64,000 nt of DNA from Akebia trifoliata (GCA_017979445.1 CM030714.1:7261049-7325048); one strand, 5' to 3'. Shown: positions 22,188-34,907, counted from the first letter of the stretch. Made by a program: numbers and translations. The notes: generated by a model not told the origin, from the letters alone.

Positions 22188-22422
22188 ACGTCTAATCTGA
22201 CAAATCCCGTATGACATACTCTATCGATTACCTGACATGACAAGTTTGAGAATCGTAGATCTGTGCTCCTCAAGATACACAATTATTTCGAGATACATTT
22301 TTTATGAGAAAGTACAGTCATGTATCCCGAAGAGTACAGATATACAACTCCTAAACTTGTCACATCAAGGTGATCGATTGAATTACGACTTGGGGTAGTC
22401 AGAATATCACGATTCTATTTTT
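22188..22422. repeat. Foldback element, relative of 7428
   Basis: Arms tcgattacctgacatgacaa / ttgtcacatcaaggtgatcg and ctgtgctcctcaagataca / tgtatcccgaagagtacag. Confidence 0.5.
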
Positions 22423-23544
22423 CTTACTCTTGTGCATCATCATGAAGAGAAATAAAACCATCATTTCACAGTCTTCTCGCTAATTAAAAATAATATTTAA
22501 AACCTTCCTATGAAAGTCAATTTTTCCTACTCACACAAAGTAGATGCAATGTTCCACTTTTCTACCATAAAGAGTTTATCTTGAAATTTGCTAACTCAAG
22601 TAACTGATCTTTATCTTCTCTTTTCTCCCAAAAAATAAATTTCTTCTCTTAATCCCAACTACTAGCACTACTTTGAAGTCTTTTGATCTTTCTTCTTTGA
22701 CTCTTCTTTCTTCTTTTATAAAGGAGATTTAGAACTTAGAACTTTCAAGTTATAGGAGTTTCATATTGAAATGATCTCTACAGTATCTTTTTTATTTTTA
22801 TTATTATAAATGGTCATTTAATATGTCTGTGTCGATCTCATTACTTTGCCCTTTCATACTTTTACACTAGTGGCTCTTTTTAAAAAGATAAAGATAAAAA
22901 TCTCTGTCCATCATTTCTGACAAAATGGTCATTGCCATGGGACCTACCTCTCTCACTCTTCTCCATATAATAAGTCGAAAGGTCAAAGTTCAGGATAATA
23001 CATGTAAGTCAAAGTTAATAATGCTAATGGATGTCAAGGATTGACATTGACCATTGGATTTTATATTTTAACAGTTGGGATTGTGAGTGTTTTTATAAGT
23101 CATTGTCTTATGATTCTAAGGAATCACATCGACATATATTATATATAGGGTTGGGGGATAATTTTTTTTTTTTTTTACAACAGCTGGATGTCGTCCATTT
23201 TTTTTAGATCCAAGACATCTGACACCATTGTAAAAATGGACGGTATCAGGGTAGTGTTATAAAAGATGGTGTTGTAAATTTTTTTTTAACAAATATCTAT
23301 ATAATAAAATATAATGGAAGATCATGCTCTCTTTCTCTCAAGATTTATATTCTATAAACAATATATCTCGAAGATGGTTTTCCTTCCTCTTTTTTCTTCT
23401 CTTTTCTTTCCCTTCTCAAGAGTGCTTCTTATTTTAGTGTCTTTTCTCTTATATTCTTTTTCAAAAATACCTCTATACTTTTTATATTATTTTTTTCTTT
23501 TTTCCAATGATATCTTTCTAAATTTATTATTACTATACCCAAGA
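22423..23544. other. No gene seen; one small foldback
   Basis: AT-rich. At 23160-23295 a foldback pairs cgtccattttttt with aaaaatggacgg and ttttacaacagctgg with the later gttgtaaattt. The rest is T-rich low-complexity sequence. Confidence 0.4.
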
Positions 23545-23870
23545 GAGAATGCCATAGAGCTTAAAAGTTTTGGATTCTGATGATTTTTTGTGGGATGATC
23601 TCTGTGATGATGATGAGGAAATCATCATCACAAAAAATCAGCTCAATCTGAAACTTCTAACCCTCATCCAAAGTGGTTTGCAAATTGATAGTAAAAAATC
23701 GACGATCCACAATTCTAAACTACTTTTAATGGGATTAGACGTTTCAAATTAGATTGATTTTTTGTGAGGATGATCTCCTCACCGTGGAGATCATTCTCAC
23801 AAAAATCAGCCTAATCCAAGAACTTTAAGCTATATAGGACAAAGGTGTTTGCTCGGTGTTGAAAAGCACT
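23545..23870. mobile_element. Palindromic element 10 (degenerate)
   Basis: Carries the core phrases AAAGTTTTGGATT.TGATTTTTTGT, ATCATCACAAAAAATCAGCTCAATCTGAAACTTC and a second hairpin at 23750-23815, but the terminal motif and TA tracts are gone. Confidence 0.5.
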
Positions 23871-25245
23871 TTGTTGTTGATGTGAAGGTACGCACAGAAC
23901 CATAAATGCTTTTTACTCGTATCTTAATGAAAATCATCTATAGTTCATATACCTTTGTCCTATTTGGTAAGAGGAACTTGACTTTTATTCATACCAAGGA
24001 AGGGAAACGTGTTAGTACATTATGTCACTTCTCAAGAGAAATTTAAAAAATAAAATACTAATTGATTTTATATTGTTCTACATAAGTCGCATTATGTAAA
24101 TGAGTTTTATTGATTTGATAATAATGGTAATATAAATCTCAGTATTATCATTTGATTAACAATCAAGTACAACAAAAATAGTGTATGTAGCTTTATTCTC
24201 TCTGGACTTCAGGCTTGAACGACTGAGAATATTGTTTTGATGGTGGTTTTGTTGTACTTGATTTTATTTACAGTCTATGTGTGGATGTCTTCTCTACGAA
24301 CTTTGCGTTTAATCAACCGAGAAAGATATTTTGACTTATGAATAAGGATTTTAGACTTGATCTTCTTTTTAATCGAAGCCCAAGACTCTTTTAAAGAACC
24401 TTATTCCATCTCTAGTGGAGGGCTTGAGAACTTCTTCTTTTCTAAAAGGAGAGCTTTTATTTTATGAGAGAAAGAAATTTAATTCTTCTTAGGGTAATTT
24501 AATTTTTCAATTATACCCCAACTTAAATAATTTTGATTGGTTCGTCCAAATTCAATTTTAAGGATTCTATGAATTATAGGTGAGTCAAACTTATTTATTT
24601 GGATGTAAGGCACAATATTAAATATGTGAAACACTTGACTTCATTTAGATTGTGGGTTTTATTTGCGAAAATTCAAACCCAAACCATACTAGGCCTGCCC
24701 CAATCAATTGTCCAAATTTATGTAAGCCTAACTTTGATTTTTATGGATTTTTTTTATAATTTAAAAAGTTATAGGCCCCTTTAAAATTTTGATGTCTACA
24801 GAAACTTCAAATAAATACTTTTAATTTTATTATTTTAAAAATAATTATTGTGAAGATACGATAGATGATTTAGTTTCTAATCCCAAATAGATTAGTGATA
24901 AACTATAAACAAATTGGGAAGGCCCTTATATAATTAAGAGATTGGATGTGAAACATAATTTTTGAAAGAACACAAAACCCTAGATTGAATGCTTCAAAAT
25001 TTTCTCCCCTTGTAGATTTTTAGGAGAAAAATTAAGGGTTTTTGGCTGGAGTTAAAGATAAGGGCATTTAGGCTATTTTCTATTAATCTTCCAATGTAGA
25101 ACAGTGGTCAAGGGGTGTATGTTATCAGTTTTGATTATATGGGTATCTAAATTATTCACCAAAACATGGAGGAGTACTGTATTTAATTAAATCACCCTAA
25201 ATATTGATAATTATCTAATAAACATCCCTTCTCTAATAACATGAA
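23871..25245. other. No gene seen; small inverted repeats
   Basis: A hairpin of the cgtatcttaatgaaaatcat type is at 23885-23952. At 24162-24272 the arms aatcaagtacaacaaaa / ttttgttgtacttgatt are perfectly inverted. The rest is AT-rich without coding signal. Confidence 0.4.
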
Positions 25246-25375
25246 ATTGAGAGCTTCTATTAATACATCAACTTTTACATATACACACCAATCTCTATGT
25301 GCATAACAGTTTAATTTCTTAAGGAATGGTGTGTTTGTAAGGAAAAGTTTATGTGCCAATAGAATCTCTCAGCAT
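25246..25375. repeat. Mutator-like MITE
   Basis: gagagcttctattaatacat at the left pairs with gtgccaatagaatctctc at the right; inner cacaccaatctc / ggaatggtgtg is partly inverted. Confidence 0.55.
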
Positions 25376-26277
25376 GATAATAGCTCCCAAACCATAGTGA
25401 TTGAAGTTAATTTATAACAGCCCTAACTTGGTCTAGGCTTACATTGATTTTGTTAGGATTTAAAACTTCAAATCAACTGGAACACAATCTAATCAACTTG
25501 ACTCAATTGGATCGACTTGGCTCGGTGTCGTAAATGGATCCTTAATAACCGGGCCTCAAAATCCAAGTCCAGATCTAGCCCACTAAACAAAAATTACCCT
25601 GGTACACAAGAAATTGATTCTATTTAGGCCCATCAATGGATAGTCGATCTGCATTCAATAATCGAACGTTATTTTTATTCGAAATTTCCAAACATCAGAT
25701 TCGAATTCGGATAAAATTTTATATTCGAAATTTCTGAAATTGCATGAGATATTTGTGAACAATGGATTTTATCATGGGGATGATTGTAAATAATGCATTT
25801 TTTCGAGCTATGTTTCAGACATTTATTTGGAACATATATATTATTTGTTATTAAAAGCAACATGTGTAAAAAATATGTACCTAGATGCATATGTTGAACA
25901 CGTATTATATTCATATTTAATCACATTATGATTATAGAGCATAAAATTTTAAGAACTTTGGAAAAAATTATTATTGTTATTATTATTATTATTATTTTAA
26001 AGAGGATTTGTTTTCACCATCCATTCTCGAAGTCTTAGATCTTACTGAACAAAAAAGTTTTTTTTTTTCTAAACCAGATCTAAACTATTAATTGTAGAGG
26101 GCTGAGATATCATTAGGACAAACCAGGCAGTCCACGTGGGCCAAATATGGATGTCGGTCCAGGCTCTATACCATAAAATAACCTTCAAAGTTTCAAATTC
26201 TACTTGATTAATTAGTCAACCTAAAATCATCATAATCAAGTTTCATTTTAGTTTAAAGCAAATATGGATTAATTAAA
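25376..26277. other. No gene seen; dispersed repeat fragment
   Basis: The segment 25930-26180 resembles 15890-16165 (gcataaaatttta, ccatccattctc, then gtccacgtgggcc..atgtcggtccaggctcta), so it is another dispersed repeat. The rest is unremarkable. Confidence 0.4.
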
Positions 26278-26540
26278 CCCTGAGGGGTTGGTTCAATGGA
26301 AATTTTGGACCAATAAATGGTTAATGCCTTTAGGTTATGAGTTCGATACCCAGTATGAGCATTAATTCCTCAAGGGCCACCCACAAGGGTGAACCCTCAC
26401 CTGCCTGGTGAGTGTGATGTGAAGGCATTGCCTATTCCTTGGGACTAGTCCTTGGACAAGACCATGGTCTATGGACTGGGAAAAGCCCAGATATGGGTCC
26501 AGTCCGTTGTCTATGGGGATACCTGGTTATCAAAAAATGT
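26278..26540 (+). mobile_element. tRNA-derived SINE
   Basis: A pol III A box (TTGGTTCAATGG, 26288-26299) and B box (GAGTTCGATACC, 26339-26350) are correctly ordered and spaced. A non-tRNA body follows (ccaagggccacccacaagg-like phrases, tggactgggaaaagccc) with a 3' end ggttatcaaaaaa. The region between the boxes cannot fold as a complete tRNA, so this is a SINE and not a tRNA gene. No clear target duplication. Confidence 0.7.
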
Positions 26541-27540
26541 ATATATATTAATAAAAATATTTAATTTAACTGTTTAAAGCATCAAAAGAAAACTATTTTA
26601 TAAGTTATTGAGATGACTTTTCAAATTAAATAAGTCCCATCCAATACAAATAGGCCCACATTTTGAGCAGGAAGGCTAATGGGCTGGGCTTCAATGAGTC
26701 CCAATCCAGCACTAAAGAGGTGGATCGTAGCTTCTAAGAACGTAACTCAGTATAATTTTGTTCGATGCTTGCTTACCCAGCTTTGTTTCCTAATTTTTTG
26801 TAATATTGCAACCACCACAAATCCCCTTAGTAAATGTAAATGAAATTTTACAATCCAAAAACATAAATTTAAAAAATAAAAATAAAAAACAAGTAAAACT
26901 ATTGGGGGATAACTTGTTGACTAGGGGTATCAATTGGGCCTATGACCCATTAATTTGAACCCACAAAAGTAAATAAATTCTCAAAATTTCCAACTAGTTA
27001 AACTTCGACTGGGCTACTGCTTCATAGTAAGAGTCCAAATAATCGTCATTAAATAATAAATTTACTCTATCTGAAGCTGACCCGGACGGGTATGGTCTTA
27101 CACAGCATGGGCCCAATAGGGATAGAGGGCTGGTCTAAGGTGCAGCCCAAATCTTTCAAACCTGCAAAAACTTTACAAATATTTGCAATACAAAGCACAA
27201 AACTCTAGGATTTTGAAAAAAGTAAACAAAATAAAAGGGCAGGTTTGTAAAAAAAAAGAGTTTTCAGGGTTAATCCCTGTTGTAAAATGACGGACGTAAC
27301 TCTCTCAAGGAGTGGGGTACTTTCGTAAATGAAACAAAACTATTATGGCAACGGTCCACATCCCAGGTAATGTTAACAGAGATTTGACGGCGTTACTGTC
27401 ACTCTGACCATCAAACGACGGCTCTAGAACGTTACCTGTCGGTCTGTCGGTTTTGCCCTCCCCTTCTATGTTGAAATCTTTGACGAAAATATTCCATTTC
27501 TGTTAAAAAAACGTTACGTTGCGCCGTTAAAGTCCGTACA
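26541..27540. other. Upstream region of the glutaredoxin gene
   Basis: AT-rich to 27240, then GC-richer gene-proximal sequence. No further gene or recognisable element. Confidence 0.4.
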
Positions 27541-28291
27541 AAAGCCCATATAGGACCCCCTCACATGCAGAAAAATCTCTCTAAAACCCTCTCAACCAGA
27601 GAGAGAGAGAGAGAGAGAAGGCACGCGTTAAAGATAGGATGATGAAGGGGCAGCAGTCCTAGGGGTGGTAGGAGAGCTGAAGGAGTCAGACATTGCCGGG
27701 TCCAGAAACCCTAAAGGTCTGAAATCTCTTCCTCGATCTTTGTCTCTTCTCTTCTCTCTTTCTACAGGGTTTTTCTTTTTGAACTGTTAAACCCTGAAAT
27801 TTTTTGTCTCTTCTCTTCTCTCTCTCTCTTTTTCTTTTTGAAACTTTTAAACCCTGGAAATCTCTGTCTCTTCTCTTCTCTCTCTCTCTCTCTCTATAGG
27901 GTTTTTCCTTTTGAAACTTTTAAACTCTGGAAAGTAGAAAACGATTCATCCATGTTTCTCCCAAACATTTGGGGTTCTCTCTTCATGAAGAAAAAGTACC
28001 AAAAAAACTCTCAGTTTTCTAGTTTTGTTTCTTCTCTTTTAATTAAAACCCAATCTCATATTATATATCTCACCACAACTATTAGTTCATCTCTGCATTT
28101 TGACGAACCTCTGATCCAGAAAACAAAACCCTAATTAACTTTAAACCATAAGTTCTCTTCTTCTTCTTCTTCTTCTTCTTTAACTGATCCAATTTCTCCA
28201 TAACAACCACTAGTTCATCTAAACCTCATAAAACCCTAGATACTATAAGTTCTTTTACTATTCCCTTCTACTACTACTACTACTACTACTA

Positions 28292-28360
<69 letters not shown>

Positions 28361-28472
28361 TTATTTGAATAATTGCATCAAAGTTGCTGCACTTGTCTTC
28401 TGTTTTTGCAGTCCAGATATATTGGATAACATTCTTCTAGAAGTTTAAGAAAGTGAAAAAGAGACAAACAGC
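27541..28472 (+). promoter_or_regulatory. Glutaredoxin leader region with likely 5' UTR intron
   Basis: A TATA-like CCATATAGGA (27547-27556) precedes CT-rich leader sequence typical of plant transcripts. A plausible leader intron runs from AAAG|GTCTGAAATC (27716) to TTTTTGCAG (28411), the new exon being tccagatatattggataac. Inside it are three imperfect tandem copies of a roughly 65-bp unit (27735-27935: tgtctcttctcttctctct, gggtttttctttttgaa, ttaaaccctggaaa), and a CTA/CT microsatellite (28266-28355). Both intron ends are inferred from motif only. Confidence 0.45.
28266..28355. repeat. Compound (CTA)n(CT)n microsatellite
   Basis: About nine CTA units followed by about 60 bases of CT, about 120 bp before the glutaredoxin start codon. 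Confidence 0.95.
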
Positions 28473-28883
28473 ATGGAAATCATGAAGGAAACAGGAAACT
28501 GGGTGGTTAATGAGACTGGTGACCGGGAACTACCGGTGGAGTTAATGAGGACATACGAGAGAGTGAGAAGTCTGGCATCAGGTAACGCTGTAGTAGTGTT
28601 CAGCTTAAGTGAGTGCTGCATGTGCCACGTGGTGAAACGTTTGTTGTTTAGTCTTGGAGTGGGACCCGCCATCATAGAACTTGATCAAGAAAAAGGTGGA
28701 AGAGAAATGCAAGCTGTTCTCTACCGTCTGATTGGTGATCATGATGATGGAGGTCATCAACAGTTGGTCCCAGCAGTGTTCGTTGGAGGCAAGTTTTTAG
28801 GTGGAGTTCAGACACTTATGTCTTGCCATATCAATGGTACATTGGTCCCACTACTTAAGGACGCTGGTGCTCTTTGGCTCTGA
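28473..28883 (+). CDS. CC-type (ROXY, class III) glutaredoxin
   Basis: Single-exon protein of 136 residues. The thioredoxin fold has the plant-specific active site C48-C49-M50-C51, the segment VPAVFVGGKFLGG (99-111; the usual TVP is LVP here) that forms the cis-proline and glutathione-binding part, and the C-terminal ALWL (133-136). In the ROXY family ALWL is known to be needed for binding TGA bZIP factors; members act in cytosol and nucleus as redox or transcriptional modulators in development, defence or nitrate response. The first ATG (agcATGG context) is chosen; an in-frame ATG at codon 4 is the alternative. Length is at the long end of the family owing to about 20 extra N-terminal residues and a GDHDDGGHQQ insert before VPAVF. 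Which ROXY it is cannot be decided. Confidence 0.95.
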   Translation: MEIMKETGNWVVNETGDRELPVELMRTYERVRSLASGNAVVVFSLSECCMCHVVKRLLFSLGVGPAIIELDQEKGGREMQAVLYRLIGDHDDGGHQQLVPAVFVGGKFLGGVQTLMSCHINGTLVPLLKDAGALWL

Positions 28884-28886
28884 AGT

Positions 28887-28932
28887 CTGACCCACATTTT
28901 CCAAATACTCTGACCCACATTTTCCAAATACT
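28887..28932. repeat. 23-bp tandem duplication after the glutaredoxin stop
   Basis: ctgacccacattttccaaat plus act occurs twice head to tail in the 3' UTR, starting four bases after the stop codon. Confidence 0.9.
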
Positions 28933-30739
28933 CTTCGTTGATATCTTATTTTTCTTTAATGTTAGTGGTGATTGTACAGAGAGATCACAGAAAACCGGCA
29001 GATAAGAATGTTTTTGTTGTTTTCCGGCATTTTCGTGCAACTTTCTTCTTCTTCTATATCTGTATTTTCTTTACTATATGAAATGTTATTACGAAATTAC
29101 TAAAATACCCCATGTTTCACTTTCATGTATACGAAAGAGTCAGGGAGAAATTTAGAAATTCTGTAGGGATGACTATGGAGTGTCAAGTTTTCTCTACACT
29201 TGAGAGATGACGTGGCCTACTGTTTTGCCATGTGGCATATTTCGGACCAATACTGCTATAATAGCACTCTATCGCCTCTTATTGTTTTTAATTGATGAAT
29301 TTTAATAGCTGTAAATCTCTAATACTCCACGTGGAAAATTCAATATTGTATCATCTAGTCTGTCTAAATTGGCAAGAAATGCCACGTGGAATCGTTATAC
29401 TTCAAGTCTTAAACTATACCAAGTTTACAGGTTATCTATCTTCTCTACGAGGTAAAATTGCTATAAGAAATTTGCAGAAACTTATTTCACATGAAGAGAT
29501 GCTGAGGTGGCGAAATGCACGAGTCCAGCACTGCTGAGAAGAAGTCTATACGGTTCTGCAGAAAAACTGGGTCCTTTATTGTTGTCTGCACATACGTATA
29601 CGTATACGTACTGAAAATGAAACACTCCATATTATTGGGTTGATCATGTACTCCCCGGAGTTGAGTAGCTACCCTACTACGAATTATCTTTACTATTTGT
29701 TTTGGTACACAAATTTCAATTGCTGCCAAAGTAAGCCCAGATGAAGATAAAAAAAGATCCAACAAACTTTATCAGAATATGGTGTGCCACATGTCGCATA
29801 AAAATAAGACAGGGAGTAGGGTAGATAGCCAACTCATGGTAGTACAAAAAAAATAGTAGTTCTTTTTAAAGAGTCGTGCTGGAGTAACATGGCTGACGTG
29901 GATGCATGTTAGAATTACAGATACTTTTCATCGAGATACGAGTGATATTTCAATGAAAGCATCTATGGTTACGTGCACACAATGCCCCCTCACAAATCAC
30001 AATGTTACTTCAGCATTATTCCTTTTAAAATTGAAGTGTATCGTCTTAAAGCTTGGACCAATACAAAAAATAAACACGTGGAAGATGAGACAAAAGTGCA
30101 TTAATGTTGTGTCGTGCCATCTGCCGTACTAGTGTCGAGTGCTGCGAGTTGTTTAACGGTCTCTATGAGAGGACTGTTCATAACCGCAGTAGATAAGACG
30201 AAAGTGGGAGAGTATAATGTCGAGTCGGAATAATCTTACTAACTTAGTAAAGATTTTACCTTTACTAAGGGTTGTACGGATAAAATTCCATGAAATTTAT
30301 TTTTTACGTTAAATTTTGATTTTAAGTTCGTTCGTTCGTTCGTCGACTATTTTCTCAAAAAGAATTGTTTTTAAAAATAATTTTATTTGAGTTTTTCAAT
30401 TAAATTTAGAGGACGGTGGAGTTGTATTTTTTATGGGATAATCTAATTGAGCAAATCGACTTTTAACAAGGCTTAAAATCTTATTACTTAGTAAGGAAAG
30501 TTATTTTTGTAGAAAAAAAAAAAGGTTTGTAGGTGTATTTAATGCACCTTAATGTGTACCTTTGGGACATTGCTAACACCTGCCTTAAGGGCACATGTTA
30601 AAGTGCAATGATTGAAAATTGGATTTTGTGCTTAAAATGCCCTTAAAAATTATTTATTCCTTAAGATGTATTTAGTGCACTTTTGCCCCTCTGGTACATG
30701 TTAATGATACCCTATTAATAAAACTCATAAGAAAAAAAA
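28933..30739. other. No gene seen; foldback at 29870-29985
   Basis: The foldback (agagtcgtgctggagtaac, arms around cgagatacgagtgatatttc and atggttacgtgca) belongs to the hairpin family. A cgtatacgtatacgta run is at 29593 and ttcgttcgttcgttcgtcg at 30328. No coding signal. Confidence 0.4.
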
Positions 30740-31100
30740 AAATGATGAATGCAAATGGTTTTAATACATGGCTGATGTCGCAAGGGTACAAAATCGTCCA
30801 TTTTTTTGTGTGTATCCCGATGAAAAAGATCCATGGTTCCAGGGGCGGATTTAGTGTGGGGGCAATGGGGCCACTTGCCCCCATAAGAATTTTCAAACCT
30901 TCCCTCATAATTTGTTTTAAACTCTTAGTTGCCCCTACAAAAAAATTCCATTGTTATATTGCCCCCACACAAAACAATTACAATTTTTGTTGCCCTCCAA
31001 AAAAATTTCTACTTCTACGTTGCCCCCACATGAGTAAAGTCCTGGCTCCGCCCCTGTATGGTTCTATGTCAAAATTGTGTGCATTCATCATGACTCTTAA
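30740..31100. repeat. Foldback element carrying a nested hAT MITE
   Basis: Arms ggtacaaaatcgtcc / gtcaaaattgtgtgc and the loop phrase gtatcccgatgaaaaagatc mark the hairpin family; it ends catcatgactctt. The MITE at 30840-31056 is inserted in the second arm. Confidence 0.5.
30840..31056. mobile_element. hAT-like MITE (GGGGCGGA/TCCGCCCC type)
   Basis: Ends CAGGGGCGGATTTAG and CTGGCTCCGCCCCTG, flanked by CATGGTTC (30832-30839) and TATGGTTC (31057-31064), an 8-bp duplication with one change. The interior repeats ttgcccccac/ttgcccctac blocks. No coding capacity. Another family member is at 60305. Confidence 0.85.
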
Positions 31101-31109
31101 AAAAATGAA

Positions 31110-31282
31110 AAATGTTGAAATGACAAAAAACATTTACTACAATTCTCACAAGTTTGACGTGGGATATGCACATAACCATAGATGTGTTTCCTTGCGATAC
31201 GAGTAAAAATCATCTATGATTATGTATGCATACCCACGTCAAAATTGTGAGAATCATAGTAAATATTGTCACTCCAGCACGA
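31110..31282. repeat. Foldback element
   Basis: Arms caattctcacaagtttgacg / cgtcaaaattgtgagaat and gcacataaccatagatg / catctatgattatgtatgc; a centre with cgatacgagtaaaaatc. It ends cactccagcacgactct, the family signature seen inverted at 29870 and 35400. Confidence 0.65.
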
Positions 31283-32804
31283 CTCTAAAAAAATACATTT
31301 TTGACACATGATGTAGGGAACTTGTTAAGTGCATTAAATACACATCAGAAATAAGCATTTGTGGGTATTTTTGGTTGGAAAGTTTTCTTTGAAGGGTATT
31401 TTAGATTGTAAAATATATTTTTTGGAGATTTATTTAATATTAGCTTCTTAACATGTTAAGAGAACCCAAAAATAAATAGTGTTTAAGCTGCTAAACTAAA
31501 ATCTAACATTCCACATGAGCAACCATTTTTATTCTCATGTCCTTCCCTTTCTACTTAACAAACAGATATGCGTTTTAGTAAATACGTGGCAATTTGATGT
31601 TCATTTAAAAGCTGAAACCGATGTTTTAAAAATTAAATCGATGGTTGACCCTTATTGATCGGGTAGGCCTAATCGGACAGACCCAAAAGTGAAATATTTA
31701 AATAATTATTTTTTACTTTTTTCAAAAATAAAATATCTTCAACTTCAAAATAGGATCGAAAGCCACACAAATGTTGAACCAAAAATTTTAAGAAATTATA
31801 AAGAATGAAAAGATAATTTTTCACCATTGCATTTGAATTTGATATTTAAGAGTTTAGTGGTCATCAATTTTCAAACCCATGGATCAAGTCAAAAATATTA
31901 TTTTATTTTATTTTAAATCTCGCCTAGGCAACATCAGAACTTGTCCGAGATCGAGATGTATCATCTGAGTCGTCTCAATATCAGGCATGAATGAGACGGA
32001 TGAACAAGTCAATTTTTTGAACCAAATTTAATACCCCACATTCATTTTTCAATTTTTTGGACGAGACGTCTTAAACGTATCGAAAAATTCATCCAAGACA
32101 ATTCGATATCTGACATGAACGATACGAGACGCGAAACCAAATTTTAAAACCATGTTAGGCAATGAACCCAGATAGTCAAGTGTTATTTTGCCAATTTGGC
32201 AATCCATGTGGGCCCAACAAGTAAGTCAATTGAAATTTTCAATTTTCACGTAGTGATGTACTTGATTGGTTATACCATTGAATCCTCGACTTTCCTATAA
32301 GGTTCTTTGGTGTAATGTACTAGGGCTTGACATATACCTTGAAAGATTGTTTGCTCAAGGTTACTCCTCACTCAAAATTTATTTTTTATTTAATAATAAA
32401 ATTACCATATGAGATTATAGGATAACCTAATTTATTGAATCCCCTAAATGGAGAACTTTGTTGCAACCAAGACTCTTTGAAAATTTTAAGTAAAATGAAC
32501 AAAAAAAATGCTACATATCTACTAAAATGAAAAAAATCCAAGACACTAAGGGAGCGTTGGATCAGATTGTAGAACCTGATTTTTGCTCATAAACGAATTT
32601 TAAAATCCAACATGTCGTTTCGTTCAAATTATTTAGATGATTATTTCATAATCAAACAAAAAAACAACCATAATTAGAAATGTTATTCAACTCGTTTCTT
32701 GTGCTTCTCACTGATAAGCTGCTCTCATAAGTTTTTTCTCGTCTTAGCAAATAAATCTTTGTAATATCTCCAACACACACACACACACACGTGTGTGTGT
32801 GAGA
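31283..32804. other. No gene seen
   Basis: AT-rich decayed sequence. A short inverted cacacacac / gtgtgtgtg run lies at 32771-32801. Confidence 0.4.
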
Positions 32805-32930
32805 GAGAGAGAGTTTCTATTAAAACACCAAGTTTTACTTATAGCACACCAAGTGACCAATCAATACATGAGTTCAGAACAGTGGTGTGTTGTAAGTAAA
32901 GGATGGGGTGTCAATAGAATCTTAAAAAAA
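32805..32930. repeat. Mutator-like MITE
   Basis: gagagtttctattaaaacacc at the left pairs with gatggggtgtcaatagaatct at the right; inner acttatagcacacca / tggtgtgttgtaagt is inverted. Confidence 0.6.
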
Positions 32931-34876
32931 AAAAATTCTCCTTCTAATATAGAGATGGCAGGCTTTCATTAATATCATTTTTAAAAAAAATTAGGTGATT
33001 TAGACATACCCTTACATTTTGTTGAATATTAGAGATGCGTCCTATGTTTTGAAATTAATTATATACATCCCTCGACCTTAGTCCTCTGAATAGACTGAGG
33101 GAAAAAGACTCAAATGCCCTTATCTTCAACCTCTGGCCAAAAACTTAGATTTTTCTTCTTAAAACCAATCATCTTCAATTCCTCCAACCTCCATTATATA
33201 TCTACTCAAACTTAATCTTCAATTCATCATTTTCGACCTAGAACTAATCATATACATAAAACTCTAGATTTTTCTATACAAAATCTCATCATTTTTAATT
33301 TTTTTCAAAAATATTATTTACTTTTTCTTTCCAAATCATGTCATCTTCAAGTTCTTCAACTTCTATGATAACTTTAATCTATTTAACCTTATTTTAATCC
33401 ATTATTTTCTTCTTTGCATTCTTTATAGAAAATCTTAGATTTTTCAATCGAAAGTTTCATCATTTTATATTTCTTAAAAAGTTATATCTTGTCTTAAGAT
33501 TTGAAGGTTGAAGACTTGAAATAGATAAAATCTCAAGATGATTTATGAGAGTTAAAAAATTTATTCAATGAGATTTAAAATGATTAGTTTTTAGAAGAAA
33601 AATCCAAATTTTTTATTAGAGGTTTAATATCAGAATGTTCAAGTCTTTTCCCCTTAGTCTATGTAGAAAAACTGAAGTCAAGGAATGCATGTCATCATTT
33701 TTTAAACATAAGGGGTATCTCTAATATTTAGCAAAACATAGGGGGGGGGGGGCATGCCTAAAGCATCATAATTTTATTTCGTAACATCAAATCGCACTCT
33801 TAAGAGTGGCGTGTGATTCTTACGGCGCAAATTAGTGGAGCGAGCGCTCGTTAAGACGCTGGTCCAATTGTACAATTGTGATTTTGTAGAGAGAGAGAGA
33901 GAGGGTGTTGGGTTATTTTTAAATTTATTTAATTATTTTTATGAAGTCATAAATAAGATACGGTTTGATAACTTTGACCATAACTTCACGTTCCCAAAAT
34001 GAGAAAGACGCGACCATTAATTTTGTCGCCCTATTATTTACTGTTGTATGACTAAAATACCCTTTGTAATCATATTTTCTGCTATGGGTGACAATTGAGG
34101 CCCTCGGCCCACTAGCCCGGCCAGGCCAGGCCGACAAAATAAGGGTTAGGGCCTTCGTATCTAGCTCACCAAGGTAGGGCCAGGCTTAATAATTCTCAAC
34201 CCTTTAAATCCGGGTTGGACTAGGGCCTTATAGAACCTAGTCCATTCCTTAATCTTATAGAAATATTTATAATATATTTAATAAGAAAATATTTTTCTAA
34301 TAAAAGTAAAATATGTTCTTTGATTACTATTTAACTCTCAGATATAACCTTTATAGGTTAATAAAACATTAATTTCAACTTCGATTGGATAGTCTTCAAA
34401 CATGCACAACAATAAATTATTTTCGTTAAAAATAATTAATTTTAGTCATTTTATTTGTCCCGAGCCTGTTAGGGATGGGCTAGGGATTAATCTATGAAGA
34501 ACACACCTCTTTAAGGCCTGATTAGGGCTCAACCAAGTCCGGCCCAAACCCGACTGTTGACACCACTATTTCTACGAGAAACGAATGCACGACAATGGAA
34601 TCAAGATAGTACCCTTACTCCCAAATGCCCTATCATAGTCACAAAATTCTCCGAGTTAATTCAAAACTTTGTAAAAATACCAAAATTTTGCTCAAATGGT
34701 CAGACCAGGTTCAACCAAGGTCCAATCTTGTTAAAATGATTTGCATTTATTAAATAAATTTTAAATATATAAAAAAAAAAATCAAATAAGAAAATTATAA
34801 GTATAGACTCTTTCACGAATCATTGGATAAAACACAAGATGATCATTGTTTTTCTCAAGTCTACAAGTTACTTTAT

Positions 34877-34907
<31 letters not shown>

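Noticed and set aside
26288..26350. tRNA gene
   Set aside because: A and B boxes are present but no cloverleaf or acceptor stem can be formed; the context is a SINE.
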